A stretch of DNA of 64,000 bases, from the NCBI GenBank assembly GCA_903835235.1, contig CAILMF010000055.1, positions 186,001 through 250,000 of the forward strand, in the 5' to 3' direction. The stretch comes from an uncultured Rhodospirillales bacterium. Its GTDB lineage: Bacteria > Pseudomonadota > Alphaproteobacteria > Acetobacterales > Acetobacteraceae. The position numbers were made by a program, and so were the translations under genes. Every line of letters starts with the position of its first letter. The stretch's first letter is position 1. Below the pieces are notes generated by a model. That model was not told the DNA's origin. It saw only the letters and a list, made by a program, of their open reading frames with translations, and made no database searches. This document shows, piece by piece, positions 40,887 to 51,864 of this stretch.

Positions 40887-41059
40887 CGCCACCGCCGCCA
40901 ACGTCAGCCCGCCCGCCAGGCCGCCCCTGTTCTCGCTCATCGCCGCCACTTCCTGAGCCCTGCGGCAGCAAACGCCGCAGTCCCGGGGCTGTTGCCTCGT
41001 CACGGAACCCGCCGGCCCGAAGGCGCTTATGCCTGCTCACTCAGGCAGGGAAGCAATCC

Positions 41060-41320
41060 ATGGGTTTGATCGGGACCATCATCATCGGGTTCCTGGCGGG
41101 GCTGGTCGCCAAGTTCCTGCACCCCGGGCGTGACCCCGGGGGCTTCATCATCACCACGCTGCTCGGCATCGTCGGTGCCGTGGTGGCCAGCTATCTGGGC
41201 CAGGCCGTCGGCTGGTACCGGGCCGGCGAGGGCGCCGGCTTCCTCGGCGCGGTGGTCGGCGCCGTCATCATCCTGGCGCTCTACAACGCCATGGCGCGAC
41301 GCAACGCCGGCCCGGTCTGA
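41060..41320 (+). CDS. GlsB/YeaQ/YmgE family stress-response membrane protein
   Basis: 86 residues, three hydrophobic spans: LIGTIIIGFLAGLVAKFLHP, GGFIITTLLGIVGAVVASYL and GFLGAVVGAVIILALYNAMA. The GLVAKFLHPG and GILGAVVA-like motifs identify the transglycosylase-associated protein family. Inner-membrane protein often induced by stress; biochemical role unknown. Confidence 0.93.
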   Translation: MGLIGTIIIGFLAGLVAKFLHPGRDPGGFIITTLLGIVGAVVASYLGQAVGWYRAGEGAGFLGAVVGAVIILALYNAMARRNAGPV

Positions 41321-41373
41321 CCCGGCCCGAAGCCGGAGCATGATCCCCGCCTTCTCAAGCGGCGCTTTTGCTC

Positions 41374-41436
41374 CAGCCGCTTTCCAGCGGCTGATGCCCG
41401 GCTGGCGGCAATGCCGCCTCGGCCGATCAGGCGCTA
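41374..41436. repeat. Paired palindromic repeat (copy R7)
   Basis: Hairpin cagccgct/agcggctg (41374-41381, 41386-41393, loop ttcc) followed by a 32-base element, 41405-41436, gcggcaatgccgcc...ccgatcaggcgcta. The latter is 29/32 identical to 43804-43835. Its final cta is the stop codon (TAG) of the minus-strand 41-residue gene. Confidence 0.75.
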
Positions 41437-41559
41437 CAGCCGCACGCCCACGGTGCTGAAGTGCTGCTCAGAATCCTGCTGGACCCGCAGGTCCAGTACC
41501 TGGGCAGCGACGAAGGCGATGACGATGGCGGCGGCGATACCGGTGAATACGGCCTTCAT
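41434..41559 (-). CDS. Small single-span membrane protein (41 residues)
   Basis: ATG 41559 overlaps the mobA stop codon (ATGA). The peptide [20 protein letters not shown] continues [21 protein letters not shown]: one transmembrane helix and a short polar tail. Its codons are GC3-rich and it is last in the fdhD-mobA-(this) run, all with 4-bp overlaps, which argues it is real. Function unknown. The stop codon lies inside a repeat element. Confidence 0.65.
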   Translation of the reverse strand: MKAVFTGIAAAIVIAFVAAQVLDLRVQQDSEQHFSTVGVRL

Positions 41560-42218
41560 CGGGCGTTCTTTCCAGGGTTGGTTGCCGCCGGGATATGCGG
41601 TGCCGCCCCGCCGCGCGCAAGGATTTCCTCGGCCAGGGCCAGGTCCTCGGGCGCGTTGGCGTTGAAGAAGGGGTCATGCGGCTGCGCCGGCCAGTCCGCG
41701 CTGGCGCAGCCGTGCCGCCCGGTCCAGCGGTCGATCCGCCGCTCCCCCGCCAGCAGCGCCGCCCGCAGATCGTCCCGCAGCGCCACCGGCCACAGCCCCA
41801 CCGGCGGATGCGTCTGGCCCTCGCTGGCGGCGCAGGCCATGGGCGTTCCGGCCGCCGCCCGCGCCTGGTGCAGCCGCGCCACCAGGTCCAGCGGCAGCAG
41901 CGGGCAATCCCCGGCGGCCGAGACCAGCCAGGCCACGCCCGGCCGTTCCGCCGCCATCCAGTCCAGCGCCGCCAGCACCCCGGCCAGCGGCCCGGCATAG
42001 TCCGGGATGGAATCCGCCACCACCGGCAGACCCCAGGTGGCGAAGCGCGCCGGGTCGCCATTGGCGTTCAGCACCAGGCCCTGCACCTGCGGCCCCAGCC
42101 GTTCCAGCACATGCGCCAGCAGCGGCCGTCCGGCCAGCAGCCGCAGCGGCTTGTCGCCGCCGCCCATCCGCCGCGCCAGCCCGCCGGCCAGCACCACGCC
42201 CAGGGTCTCCACCGTCAC
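41556..42218 (-). CDS. mobA: Molybdenum cofactor guanylyltransferase
   Basis: 220 residues from GTG 42218, overlapping the fdhD stop. Nucleotide-binding start [20 protein letters not shown], then [35 protein letters not shown] and the Asp in [14 protein letters not shown]. Attaches GMP to molybdopterin to make the bis-MGD cofactor needed by formate dehydrogenases and other DMSO-reductase-family enzymes. Confidence 0.92.
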   Translation of the reverse strand: MTVETLGVVLAGGLARRMGGGDKPLRLLAGRPLLAHVLERLGPQVQGLVLNANGDPARFATWGLPVVADSIPDYAGPLAGVLAALDWMAAERPGVAWLVSAAGDCPLLPLDLVARLHQARAAAGTPMACAASEGQTHPPVGLWPVALRDDLRAALLAGERRIDRWTGRHGCASADWPAQPHDPFFNANAPEDLALAEEILARGGAAPHIPAATNPGKNAR

Positions 42219-43096
42219 GCGCCCTCGGCCTCCCGGCTGTTCTTGCGCCAGTGCTTGGCGCTCTCCTCCTCCACGTAGCGCAGGTCGGCGTCGAAGATGA
42301 TCCGTTCCTCCCCCGCCAGCGCCAGGAAGCGCTTGCCCTTGCAGCGCCCCACCACGGTCAGCCCGGCCTGGCGCGCCAGTTCCACCCCCCAGGCGGTGAA
42401 GCCGCTGCGCGACACCAGGATGGGAATGCCCATCCGCACCGTCTTGATCACCATCTCCGAGGTCAGCCGCCCGGTGGTGTAGAAGATCTTGTCCGCGGGG
42501 TCGCAGTGTTCGCGGAACATCCAGCCGGCGATCTTGTCCACCGCATTGTGCCGGCCGACATCCTCCATATAGACCAGTGGCTGGTCCTGCCGGCACAGCG
42601 CGCAGCCATGAATGGCGCCGGCTTCCAGATACAGCGTGGGCAACTGGTTGATCCGGTGCAGCAGCCGGTACAGCCAGCTGGTCCGCAGCTCCGCCTTGGG
42701 CAGGTGCACACTCGCAAAACCTTCCAGCAGGTCGCCGAAGGCGGTGCCCTGGGCGCAGCCGCTGGTCAGCGTCTTCTTCTTCAGCTTCTCCTCGAAGTTG
42801 GTGCGCTCGGCGGTCCGCACCACCACCACGTCCAGGTCGTCGTCATACTCCACGCCGGTCACGCTATCGTCCGGCCGCAGCATGCCCTGGTTCAGCAGGT
42901 AGCCCAGCGCCAGCTCCTCCGGCCGGTCGAGGATCGTCATCATCGTCACGATCTCCTGCCCGTTCAGGTACAGGGTCAGCGGGCGTTCCACCGTGACGCT
43001 GGCTTCCACCGCGGCGCCGGTATGGTCAATGCCGGTGACGCGCCGGGTCAGGCGCGGGTCGGCGGGGTTGGGCTGCACCAGCAGGGCGTTTTCCAT
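42215..43096 (-). CDS. fdhD: Formate dehydrogenase accessory sulfurtransferase FdhD
   Basis: 293 residues from ATG 43096. Landmarks: [47 protein letters not shown] (the Cys of the sulfur-transfer loop; only one Cys here rather than the E. coli CxxC), [30 protein letters not shown] and [20 protein letters not shown]. Delivers sulfur to bis-MGD for formate dehydrogenase. The structural formate dehydrogenase genes are not in the window. Confidence 0.94.
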   Translation of the reverse strand: MENALLVQPNPADPRLTRRVTGIDHTGAAVEASVTVERPLTLYLNGQEIVTMMTILDRPEELALGYLLNQGMLRPDDSVTGVEYDDDLDVVVVRTAERTNFEEKLKKKTLTSGCAQGTAFGDLLEGFASVHLPKAELRTSWLYRLLHRINQLPTLYLEAGAIHGCALCRQDQPLVYMEDVGRHNAVDKIAGWMFREHCDPADKIFYTTGRLTSEMVIKTVRMGIPILVSRSGFTAWGVELARQAGLTVVGRCKGKRFLALAGEERIIFDADLRYVEEESAKHWRKNSREAEGA

Positions 43097-43192
43097 GGCT
43101 GGAGGGTGGGGGCTGCGGCGGCTTCCGGCAAGCCACGCGGCGGCAACCCAGCCGGGCGCCACACGTTACGGCCCCGTAGACAGGAGTGCGAG

Positions 43193-43729
43193 ATGACCAG
43201 CTACCGCTTCGACCCCGCCGCCGGCACCCGGCTGGCCGGCGAGCTCACCCCGCACGCCGCGCTGGCCGAGCTGGAGCGCCTGCACCTGCACCATGCCGGG
43301 TTGCGCCTGGACCATACGGGCGACCGCCTGGCGCTGCACGGCGAGGCCGCCGACACCGCCGCGCGGGAGCGCCTGATCCTGGCGCTGGGCAACCTGCAAG
43401 GTATTGCCGTGGTGGAGGACCTGATGGCCGCGGCGAAGCCGCCTGGCCTGCTCGACAGCCTGTCCAGCTTTGCCCACCTGCCGGCCGGCAGCGCCGACCT
43501 TGCCGCGGCGCGCCTGGCGATGGACGCGCTGCCGCCCGAACCCGGCAGCAGCTACGGCCCCGCCGGCAGCCTGTTCCACCCGGTCAGGCCCGACGAAACC
43601 CTGGCCGAGCTGGCCCGCCGCCACTACGGCGATGCCACTGAAGCCCCCCGCCTGATTGCCGCCAATACCCCGCCGCTGCCCCCGGGCGAACCACCAGTGG
43701 GCTGGGTCCTGCGCATTCCCCCACGCTGA
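43193..43729 (+). CDS. LysM domain protein, YgaU/BON-LysM-like
   Basis: 178 residues from ATG 43193, with CAGGAG 7 bases upstream. The C-terminal 50 residues read HPVRPDETLAELARRHYGDA, EAPRLIAANTPPLPPGEPP and GWVLRIPP, a LysM module. The middle (LALHGEAADTAARERLILAL...GIAVVEDL) resembles a BON domain. No signal peptide, like the cytoplasmic K+-binding Kbp/YgaU protein. Function by analogy only. Confidence 0.72.
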   Translation: MTSYRFDPAAGTRLAGELTPHAALAELERLHLHHAGLRLDHTGDRLALHGEAADTAARERLILALGNLQGIAVVEDLMAAAKPPGLLDSLSSFAHLPAGSADLAAARLAMDALPPEPGSSYGPAGSLFHPVRPDETLAELARRHYGDATEAPRLIAANTPPLPPGEPPVGWVLRIPPR

Positions 43730-43752
43730 GTGACGGCGCAGAAGCACTGCTT

Positions 43753-43835
43753 GCTGAAGGGGCGACCAAGCTTCAGCAGCCTCCGGGAGGCAGTATTCCG
43801 CTTGCGGCGATGCCGCGTCAGCCGATCAGGCGCTA
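43753..43835. repeat. Paired palindromic repeat (copy R8)
   Basis: Hairpin gctgaag/cttcagc (43753-43759, 43771-43777), then cctcc/ggagg, then the 32-base element 43804-43835 nearly identical to 41405-41436. As there, its final cta gives the TAG stop of the minus-strand gene next to it. Confidence 0.75.
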
Positions 43836-44276
43836 TCGGGTGAAGAAGGGCACTGTCAGCCGCGCGCCGGGGGCGGGCGCGTAGACGCGCTCCTCGCGCT
43901 GGTTGGAAACCCCTTCGGCGGTCATGCCGCGCCCGGGCATCTGGCGCCGGAACACCTCCGGCGTCAGCGTCGCCTCCATGGAGACGCGGCGGTTGGTTGG
44001 CGCCTCGATATCGCGGTTCGGCACCGGCGCGGCCTCGCCTGGCCGCCGCGGCGCCATCGTGCTGGCCTGGGCGCTGCCCATCAGGGAAACCGAGTCCATC
44101 ACCGGCAATTCCTCGATCCGGCGGCTGCGGCGCACCAGCTGCGGCCGGGCGGGCGCCGTCGCGGGCGCGGCCGCAGTGCCGGGCGGCGAAAGCACCAGCG
44201 GCGGCGCCGGCTGTGCCGCCACCGGCAGGGTCTGCGCCGCCAGCAGCAGCGCCAGGCTCAACCCGATGCGGATCAC
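43833..44276 (-). CDS. Hypothetical secreted protein
   Basis: 147 residues from GTG 44276, overlapping the NUDIX stop. Signal peptide IRIGLSLALLLAAQTLPVAA with cleavage after AAQ likely. The mature part is Pro/Ala/Arg-rich with RRSRRIEELPVMDSVSLMGS and ends LTVPFFTR. No recognised domain. Translation is probably coupled to the NUDIX gene. Confidence 0.65.
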   Translation of the reverse strand: MIRIGLSLALLLAAQTLPVAAQPAPPLVLSPPGTAAAPATAPARPQLVRRSRRIEELPVMDSVSLMGSAQASTMAPRRPGEAAPVPNRDIEAPTNRRVSMEATLTPEVFRRQMPGRGMTAEGVSNQREERVYAPAPGARLTVPFFTR

Positions 44277-44821
44277 AGCGCCCCCTCGACCGGCAAGGCA
44301 TGCACGCCGCGGCTGTCGCTGTCCGGGTTCAGCAGCGCCGGCCCCAGCTTGTCGCCGGCGGCGCGCCAGTCGTTCAGCGCCCAGACCACGGAAGGGAAGG
44401 CGATGCTGTCCCAGGGGATCTCGTCCCAGGCGAACAGCCGCACTTCCAGGCTCTCCGGCCCGGCGGCAAAGCCAGGTTCGGCCAGCCGCCCGCGAAAGAT
44501 CACCTGCACCTGGCCCAGCCGGGCGATGGAATAGACCGCCAGCACGCCATCCAGCGCGATGCGCGCCTGGGCTTCTTCCCAGGCTTCGCGCTGGGCGCCC
44601 TCGGCCACGGTCTCGTTCATTTCCATGTAGCCGGCCGGCAGCGTCCAATAGCCCAGGCGCGGCTGAATGGCCCGGCGGCACAGCAGAATCCGCCCGTCCT
44701 CGGCCGACACCACCGTGCCGACGACGATCTTCGGGTTCTCATAGGCGACATAGCCGCAATCGGCACATATCTGCCGTTCGCGGTCATCGCCCTGGGGTAC
44801 CTTGCGGATGAAGGTTGCCAT
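44273..44821 (-). CDS. NUDIX hydrolase with zinc-ribbon-like N-terminus
   Basis: 182 residues. N-terminal QICADCGYVAYENPKIVVGT holds a CxxC knuckle typical of NudC-like or ADP-ribose pyrophosphatase-like proteins. The Nudix box spans GYMEMNETVAEGAQREAWEE, with the catalytic EExxE-type glutamates. Probably hydrolyses a nucleoside diphosphate derivative; substrate undetermined. First gene of a two-gene unit with the secreted protein. Confidence 0.9.
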   Translation of the reverse strand: MATFIRKVPQGDDRERQICADCGYVAYENPKIVVGTVVSAEDGRILLCRRAIQPRLGYWTLPAGYMEMNETVAEGAQREAWEEAQARIALDGVLAVYSIARLGQVQVIFRGRLAEPGFAAGPESLEVRLFAWDEIPWDSIAFPSVVWALNDWRAAGDKLGPALLNPDSDSRGVHALPVEGAL

Positions 44822-45029
44822 GGACTGACCTTGCGACGCCGCAGGGCATCACGCAAGTCGCGAAGCAGCATTGCCTACGATATACTTATCGTTAACCGAA
44901 TCATGTGGCATCGGCGCAGCGCTGAGACCAACGGTACGAGGTTTCAGCTCGTGCCGAGCCGCCGCATGGCGGCAGCCGCCAATGCGGCGTCACGCCTCAG
45001 GCGTGCTGATCGCACGACGCAGTTGAGGG

Positions 45030-45109
45030 GCACGAAGGTGCATCCTTCGTGCGCTTGGCATCGGGGTCTGATTGGCCAAGGCGGAATCGCCGCAAACCGT
45101 GAACCAGCC
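45030..45109. repeat. Paired palindromic repeat (copy R6)
   Basis: Hairpin gcacgaagg/ccttcgtgc (45030-45038, 45044-45052), then a degenerate element about 45066-45109, gtctgattggccaaggcgga...ccgtgaaccagcc, sharing aaggcggaatcgccg with 28785-28833. It lies in the 361-bp gap 44822-45182, in which I see no gene. Confidence 0.7.
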
Positions 45110-45182
45110 GCGCGAAGGCGGCCTGAGCATGGCCGCACCCCATTGAATTCGGGCCGTCACGCGGCCCCGCGGCTCAGCCGCG

Positions 45183-45392
45183 TCAAACCTTCAGGTCGAG
45201 CAGCGACCCCCGCGGCAGCGGCCGGGCCGGCTGCGGCGGCACGGCTTCCAGCGTGCGTTGGCCCTGGCCTGGCGCCTGGGCGGCGCGGGGCTGGGCGCCG
45301 GCATCCGCCACCGGCGTGCCGCGCACCTGGCGCGGCCCCTGCACGGCGCTGATGTCCTGGGCGAAGGCGGCGAGGGAGTTGGTGGCGATCAT
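45183..45392 (-). CDS. Hypothetical small protein (69 residues)
   Basis: From ATG 45392: IATNSLAAFAQDISAVQGPR, then a Pro/Gln-rich middle and a C-terminal RPLPRGSLLDLKV. No signal peptide or membrane span. The conserved-looking ends around a disordered centre, with GC-rich third positions, suggest a real small protein. Family unknown. Upstream DNA to 45554 separates it from pgk. Confidence 0.5.
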   Translation of the reverse strand: MIATNSLAAFAQDISAVQGPRQVRGTPVADAGAQPRAAQAPGQGQRTLEAVPPQPARPLPRGSLLDLKV

Positions 45393-45554
45393 GCGGAAGA
45401 TCGTAGCCCGCAAACGTGAATCATCCCTTGCCCGGGACCCGGTTTTCCGCACGGCAGGGGTGGGGCGAATACGCATAGGGGCAAGGCTTGCGCCTCGCCC
45501 CGTTAGAAGTCCAGTAAGGTTTAGTCACCATTCTTAATAAATGGACAGGCGCCC

Positions 45555-46745
<1,191 letters not shown>

Positions 46746-46769
46746 TTTTGGTTCCTTGGAGTGGAAAGG

Positions 46770-46789
46770 CGGGGGAGAGAACTCCCCCG
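46770..46789 (-). other. GC-rich hairpin in the pgk leader
   Basis: cgggggag/ctcccccg, 8-bp perfect stem with a 4-base loop, 24 bases upstream of the pgk start and downstream of the lipoprotein stop. There is no T-run on the minus strand, so it may affect translation or mRNA processing rather than termination. Confidence 0.45.
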
Positions 46790-46837
46790 AACCCCCTCCT
46801 TTTTCTATGAGTTTGGGGGGGCGGCAAGGGGCAAGGG

Positions 46838-47422
46838 TCAGCGCCGGGCGGAAACCACTGCCGGAATTTCCTCCGAAATCAGCGGCCGTATCAGCATGTC
46901 CGTGATCTCAACCGAAAAGCAGTATGCTCCCGGTTCCGCCGCCTTCCCGTCCATCCCAAGCCACTTCAGCGGGCGCGGGTTCCGCCCGAACAAGTTGAAC
47001 TCTGCAAGGTACACGCCTGGCGGCAGGGCATGACCAAGTTTGTCCGTAGCGAAGGGTTCGCTCTGCACCATCGCCATGACGGATTGCGGCCCCTCGCGCT
47101 CGCCACAACGGTGCAGGATGAGGGCGGCACCACCACCGAAATCCTCCAGCGGGGGCCGCATGCGCAGCAGAACCCGGAGGAAGGGCGCTCCCGTTTCTTC
47201 CCGGCGCCGTGCCAGCGTGAACCCACGCCGCCGCCAAAGCGGCTCGAATGCCAGCCGCGTATCTGGCAGTTGTTCATAATACAGCAGAACTTCGACGGTC
47301 TCGGCCGACATCTGCTCGATGGCAAACTCCGGTGGAGACCGCAGCCAGACGCAGCCACCCATCGGCAGGGTGCCCAGCGCCAGGATGGCCAGGCGAAGCC
47401 ATGAAAACCGCGCCGTATGCAT
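46838..47422 (-). CDS. Hypothetical lipoprotein
   Basis: 194 residues. Signal [17 protein letters not shown] with lipobox (Cys24), then [20 protein letters not shown] and a beta-rich body ending [20 protein letters not shown]. No domain recognised. Codon use is a little less GC-biased than neighbours. Sits between gap and pgk in the same orientation but is preceded by a gap terminator, so may have its own promoter. Confidence 0.75.
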   Translation of the reverse strand: MHTARFSWLRLAILALGTLPMGGCVWLRSPPEFAIEQMSAETVEVLLYYEQLPDTRLAFEPLWRRRGFTLARRREETGAPFLRVLLRMRPPLEDFGGGAALILHRCGEREGPQSVMAMVQSEPFATDKLGHALPPGVYLAEFNLFGRNPRPLKWLGMDGKAAEPGAYCFSVEITDMLIRPLISEEIPAVVSARR

Positions 47423-47456
47423 GGGTTAGCCTAGGCAGGGCTGGACCCATGTCGCA

Positions 47457-47492
47457 ACGAAAAACGGCGACGTCTCGCGACGGCGCCGTTCT
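47457..47492 (-). terminator. Rho-independent terminator after gap
   Basis: On the minus strand, downstream of the gap stop (47514): aacggcg...cgccgtt stem with inner cgtc/gacg pairing, followed by TTTTT. Ends the tkt-gap transcript. Confidence 0.7.
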
Positions 47493-47513
47493 GAAACAAA
47501 GGCTCAGCCAGAC

Positions 47514-48533
<1,020 letters not shown>

Positions 48534-48565
48534 GGGTCAGTCCCTTTTCCCGCTTGTTCGTTGTC

Positions 48566-50602
48566 TCAGATACGCTTTTTCACCGCGGCGACAACCGCTT
48601 CCGGCGTGATGCCGAAATGCTTGTACAGCACATCGGCGGGTGCCGAGGCGCCGAACCCGGTCATGCCGATGAACACACCGTCAGGCCCCAGCCAGCGGTC
48701 CCAGCCGAAGCCGACCGCCGCCTCGATGCCCACGCGCAGCCCGTCGCCCAGCACCTGGTCGCGGTAGCTGGCATCCTGCGCCGCAAACAGCTCCCAGCTG
48801 GGCAGGCTGACCACCGCCACCTGGATGCCCTCGGCCGCCAGCGCATCCCGTGCCGTCAGCGCCAGGCCCACCTCGGACCCGGTGGCGATCAAGGTCGCGG
48901 CGCGGCGGCCCTCGGCCTCCGCCACCACATAGCCGCCGCGGGCGCAACGGTTCTCGCCGCTATCGGTGCGGAAGGCCGCCAGGTTCTGCCGGGACAGCGC
49001 CAGCACCGAAGGTCCGTCCGCCCGCTTCACCGCCAGCTCCCAGCATTCCGCGGTCTCGATCGCATCGCCCGGACGGAACACGCACATGTTCGGCATGGCC
49101 CGCAGGCTGGCGATGGTCTCCACCGGCTGATGCGTCGGGCCGTCCTCGCCCAGGCCGATGCTGTCATGCGTCAGTACATGGATGACGCGCTGCCGCATCA
49201 GCGCCGCCAGCCGCAGGGCCGGGCGCAGATAGTCGGCAAAAACCAGAAAGGTGCCGCTGTAGGGGATGATGCCGCCATGCAGCGCCATGCCGTTCATCGC
49301 GCAGGCCATGCCGAATTCGCGCACGCCGTAATGGATGAAGCGCCCGGCGAAATTGGCCGGCGTGATCGCCGGAATGCCCTTCACATTGGTGTTGTTGGAC
49401 CCCGTCAGGTCGGCGCTGCCGCCGATCATCTCCGGCACCGCCGGCACCAGGGCTTCCAGCGCGCGTTGAGACGCCGCGCGGGTGGCGATCTTCGGCTTGG
49501 CCTCGGCCTGCTGCGCCCGCAGCGCGGCCAGCGGCTCGTGCCAGGCTTCCGGCAACTTGCCGGCCATGGCGCGCTCGAACTCGGCCTGCTGCGGGTGGCG
49601 CGCCAGCCGCTTCAGCCAGCTGCGCCGGGTGCCGGCACCGCGGCGCCCCGCCACTTCCCAGGGCTCGCGGATCTCGGCCGGCACCTCGAAGGGCGCATGG
49701 TCCCAGCCCATCGCCGCCTTGGCGCCGGCGGCCTCCGCCTTGCCCAGCGGGCTGCCATGCACGCCGCCGGTGCCGGCCTTGGAAGGCGCGGCAAAGCCAA
49801 TGATGGTCCGGCAGGCGATCAGCGTCGGCTTCTTGTTGCGCGTCGCCCAGGCCATGGCGGCGGCCACCTCGGCCGGGTCATGCCCGTTCACCCGCCGCAC
49901 GGCCCAGTTATAGGCCTGGAAGCGCTTCAGCGTGTCGTCGGTGAAGGAAAGGTCGGTCGAGCCATCGATGGTGATGCCATTGTCGTCCCACAGCACCACC
50001 AGCTTGCTCAGGCCCAGATGCCCGGCCAGCGAACACGCCTCATGGCTGACGCCTTCCTGCAGGCAGCCATCGCCGGCGATCACCCAGGTGCGGTGGTCCA
50101 CCAGGCTGGCGCCGAAGCGCGCGGCCAAATGCCGTTCGGCAATCGCCATGCCCACCGCCGTGGCCAGGCCCTGGCCCAGCGGCCCGGTGGTCATCTCAAT
50201 GGCCGGGTGCTCGCCGTATTCCGGGTGGCCGGCGCAGGCGCTGTGCAGCTGGCGGAAGTTGCGCAGCTGGTCGATCTCCATGCCGGCATGGCCGGTCAGG
50301 TTCAGCAGCGCGTACAGCAGCATGCTGCCATGGCCGGCGCTGAGCACGAAGCGGTCGCGGTCGGCCCAGCGCGGGTCGGCGGCGTCGTATTTCAGGTACT
50401 TGGTGAACAGCACCGTCGCCACGTCGGCCATGCCCATGGGCATGCCGGGGTGGCCGGAATTGGCCGCCTCCACCGCGTCGATCGCCAGCGCGCGGATGGC
50501 ATCGGCCATCCGGCGCTCCTCGGTCATCGGCCGGGCAAGCAGGGCCGCCTGGGCGGCAAGGGCAGGGTTGGGGCCGGAAGATTCGGCGGCGATGCTGGCC
50601 AA
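48566..50602 (-). CDS. tkt: Transketolase
   Basis: 678 residues from TTG 50602, with GGGAG 10 bases upstream (ATG 50527 is an alternative but lacks a ribosome-binding site). Landmarks: AIDAVEAANSGHPGMPMGMA, LSAGHGSMLLYALL, the TPP motif GDGCLQEGVSHEACSLAGHL, DDNGITIDGST, FEVPAEIREPWEVAGRRGAG, and the C-terminal FGASAPADVLYKHFGITPEA. Transfers two-carbon units in the pentose phosphate or Calvin pathway. Confidence 0.97.
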   Translation of the reverse strand: MASIAAESSGPNPALAAQAALLARPMTEERRMADAIRALAIDAVEAANSGHPGMPMGMADVATVLFTKYLKYDAADPRWADRDRFVLSAGHGSMLLYALLNLTGHAGMEIDQLRNFRQLHSACAGHPEYGEHPAIEMTTGPLGQGLATAVGMAIAERHLAARFGASLVDHRTWVIAGDGCLQEGVSHEACSLAGHLGLSKLVVLWDDNGITIDGSTDLSFTDDTLKRFQAYNWAVRRVNGHDPAEVAAAMAWATRNKKPTLIACRTIIGFAAPSKAGTGGVHGSPLGKAEAAGAKAAMGWDHAPFEVPAEIREPWEVAGRRGAGTRRSWLKRLARHPQQAEFERAMAGKLPEAWHEPLAALRAQQAEAKPKIATRAASQRALEALVPAVPEMIGGSADLTGSNNTNVKGIPAITPANFAGRFIHYGVREFGMACAMNGMALHGGIIPYSGTFLVFADYLRPALRLAALMRQRVIHVLTHDSIGLGEDGPTHQPVETIASLRAMPNMCVFRPGDAIETAECWELAVKRADGPSVLALSRQNLAAFRTDSGENRCARGGYVVAEAEGRRAATLIATGSEVGLALTARDALAAEGIQVAVVSLPSWELFAAQDASYRDQVLGDGLRVGIEAAVGFGWDRWLGPDGVFIGMTGFGASAPADVLYKHFGITPEAVVAAVKKRI

Positions 50603-50737
50603 GTTGCAAGTACTCCCACGTGCGGGCGCCTATAGAACCGCCGGCCGCGACGGGCAAATTCCCTGTCACGCCGCCGTCGTTGACAGCGGCAACCCCAGCT
50701 TCATCATCCCCCCGAAACTTCAACCCGGGATGATGCC

Positions 50738-51742
50738 ATGCTGAGACGCCAAATGTTGCGGGTGGCGCCGGTCGCCCTGGTTGCCGCCGCCGGCCCCGCC
50801 CTGGCCCAGCCCCGCCCGCCCCGGGCCGAGGAACTCCGGGCCCGCGCCCAGGCCGCGGCTGAGGAGCACCGTGCCAGGATGGCGGCGCGCCGCCAGCAGC
50901 TGGTGGCGTTCCGCGACCACCTGCGGGGGCTGCTGGACAACCTGCCCATGCTGGAACGCGCCCGCGGTTTCCGCGAACTGGAATACCGCAATCGCGGGCT
51001 GACCGGCCTGGCCGCGCTGCCGCCGCAGGGCGGCATCATCCCGGCCAGCCTGCGCACGCTGCCGCCGGCCCTGGGCAAGCCAGCCAAGCTGGCCGCCGAG
51101 GCCACGGCCCCCCCGGCCGCCTCCGGCCTGAAGATCGCGCCGGAGGCCAAGGACCTGATCATCGAATTCGAGGTCAGCAGCCCCAGCATCTATACCCAGC
51201 GCCACCAGTCGCCGACCTGGCCCGGCGGCAATTCCGGCGTCACCATCGGCGTCGGCTACGACCTCGGCTGGTCCTCCGCCGCCGCCTTCACCAAGGCCTG
51301 GAGCGGCATCCTGGCGGAGACCCAGACCGGCGTGCTGGCACCGGTCTGCCAGAAAAAGGCCGACGAGGCCCATTCGCAGGTCGGCCAACCCGCCATCAAG
51401 GCCGTCAGGGTCACCTGGGACCAGGCCTCGGCGCAGTTCGACCGCCACCTGCCGCAGTTCATCGGGGAAACCGCCGGCGCCTTCGCCAATTGCGACGGCC
51501 TGTCGGCGGAAAGCCTCGGGGCGCTGGTCTCGCTGGTCTACAACCGCGGCAGCGACCATTCCAACACGCCGCGCCGGGTGGAGATGTTCAACATCGCCAC
51601 CCTGATGGCGGCGAAGAACTATGCCGCCGTGCCCGCGCAGATCCGCGCGATGAAGCGGCTGTGGCAGGATGTCCAGGGCGCCGAGGGCCTGATCGAGCGG
51701 CGCGAGTTGGAAGCCAAGCTGTTCGAGGCCGGGTTGGACTGA
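50738..51742 (+). CDS. Secreted lysozyme-like (pesticin/GH24-type) protein
   Basis: 334 residues. Signal peptide VAPVALVAAAGPALAQ; an Arg/Ala-rich helical stretch to about 100; Pro/Ala linker; then a lysozyme-like domain from about 130: DLIIEFEVSSPSIYTQRHQS (candidate catalytic Glu), GGNSGVTIGVGYDLGWSSAA and GALVSLVYNRGSDHS. The SGVTIGVGYDLG motif is characteristic of pesticin-like muramidases of the T4-lysozyme clan. Probably cleaves or remodels peptidoglycan in the periplasm or outside. No immunity gene is evident beside it. Confidence 0.7.
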   Translation: MLRRQMLRVAPVALVAAAGPALAQPRPPRAEELRARAQAAAEEHRARMAARRQQLVAFRDHLRGLLDNLPMLERARGFRELEYRNRGLTGLAALPPQGGIIPASLRTLPPALGKPAKLAAEATAPPAASGLKIAPEAKDLIIEFEVSSPSIYTQRHQSPTWPGGNSGVTIGVGYDLGWSSAAAFTKAWSGILAETQTGVLAPVCQKKADEAHSQVGQPAIKAVRVTWDQASAQFDRHLPQFIGETAGAFANCDGLSAESLGALVSLVYNRGSDHSNTPRRVEMFNIATLMAAKNYAAVPAQIRAMKRLWQDVQGAEGLIERRELEAKLFEAGLD

Positions 51743-51765
51743 CTGAGGCGTCCAGGCCGCACCGG

Positions 51766-51792
51766 CCGGGCGGAAACGGCGACGCCGCCCGG
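51766..51792. terminator. Hairpin downstream of the lysozyme-like gene
   Basis: ccgggcgg/ccgcccgg, perfect 8-bp arms with an 11-base loop, 23 bp after the stop. No T-run, so termination is uncertain. Confidence 0.35.
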
Positions 51793-51842
51793 AGCATCCC
51801 TCCGTGCGGCGTCTGATCAACGCCCTCGTTGGGCAACATGTC

Positions 51843-51863
51843 GCGCCGCCCGAAGGCGGCCGC
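51843..51863 (-). terminator. Hairpin after the chemoreceptor stop
   Basis: gccgcc/ggcggc with a TTCG loop on the minus strand, starting 2 bp after the TAG. A stable tetraloop hairpin without a T-run; may end or stabilise the transcript. Confidence 0.35.
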
Positions 51864-51864
51864 G

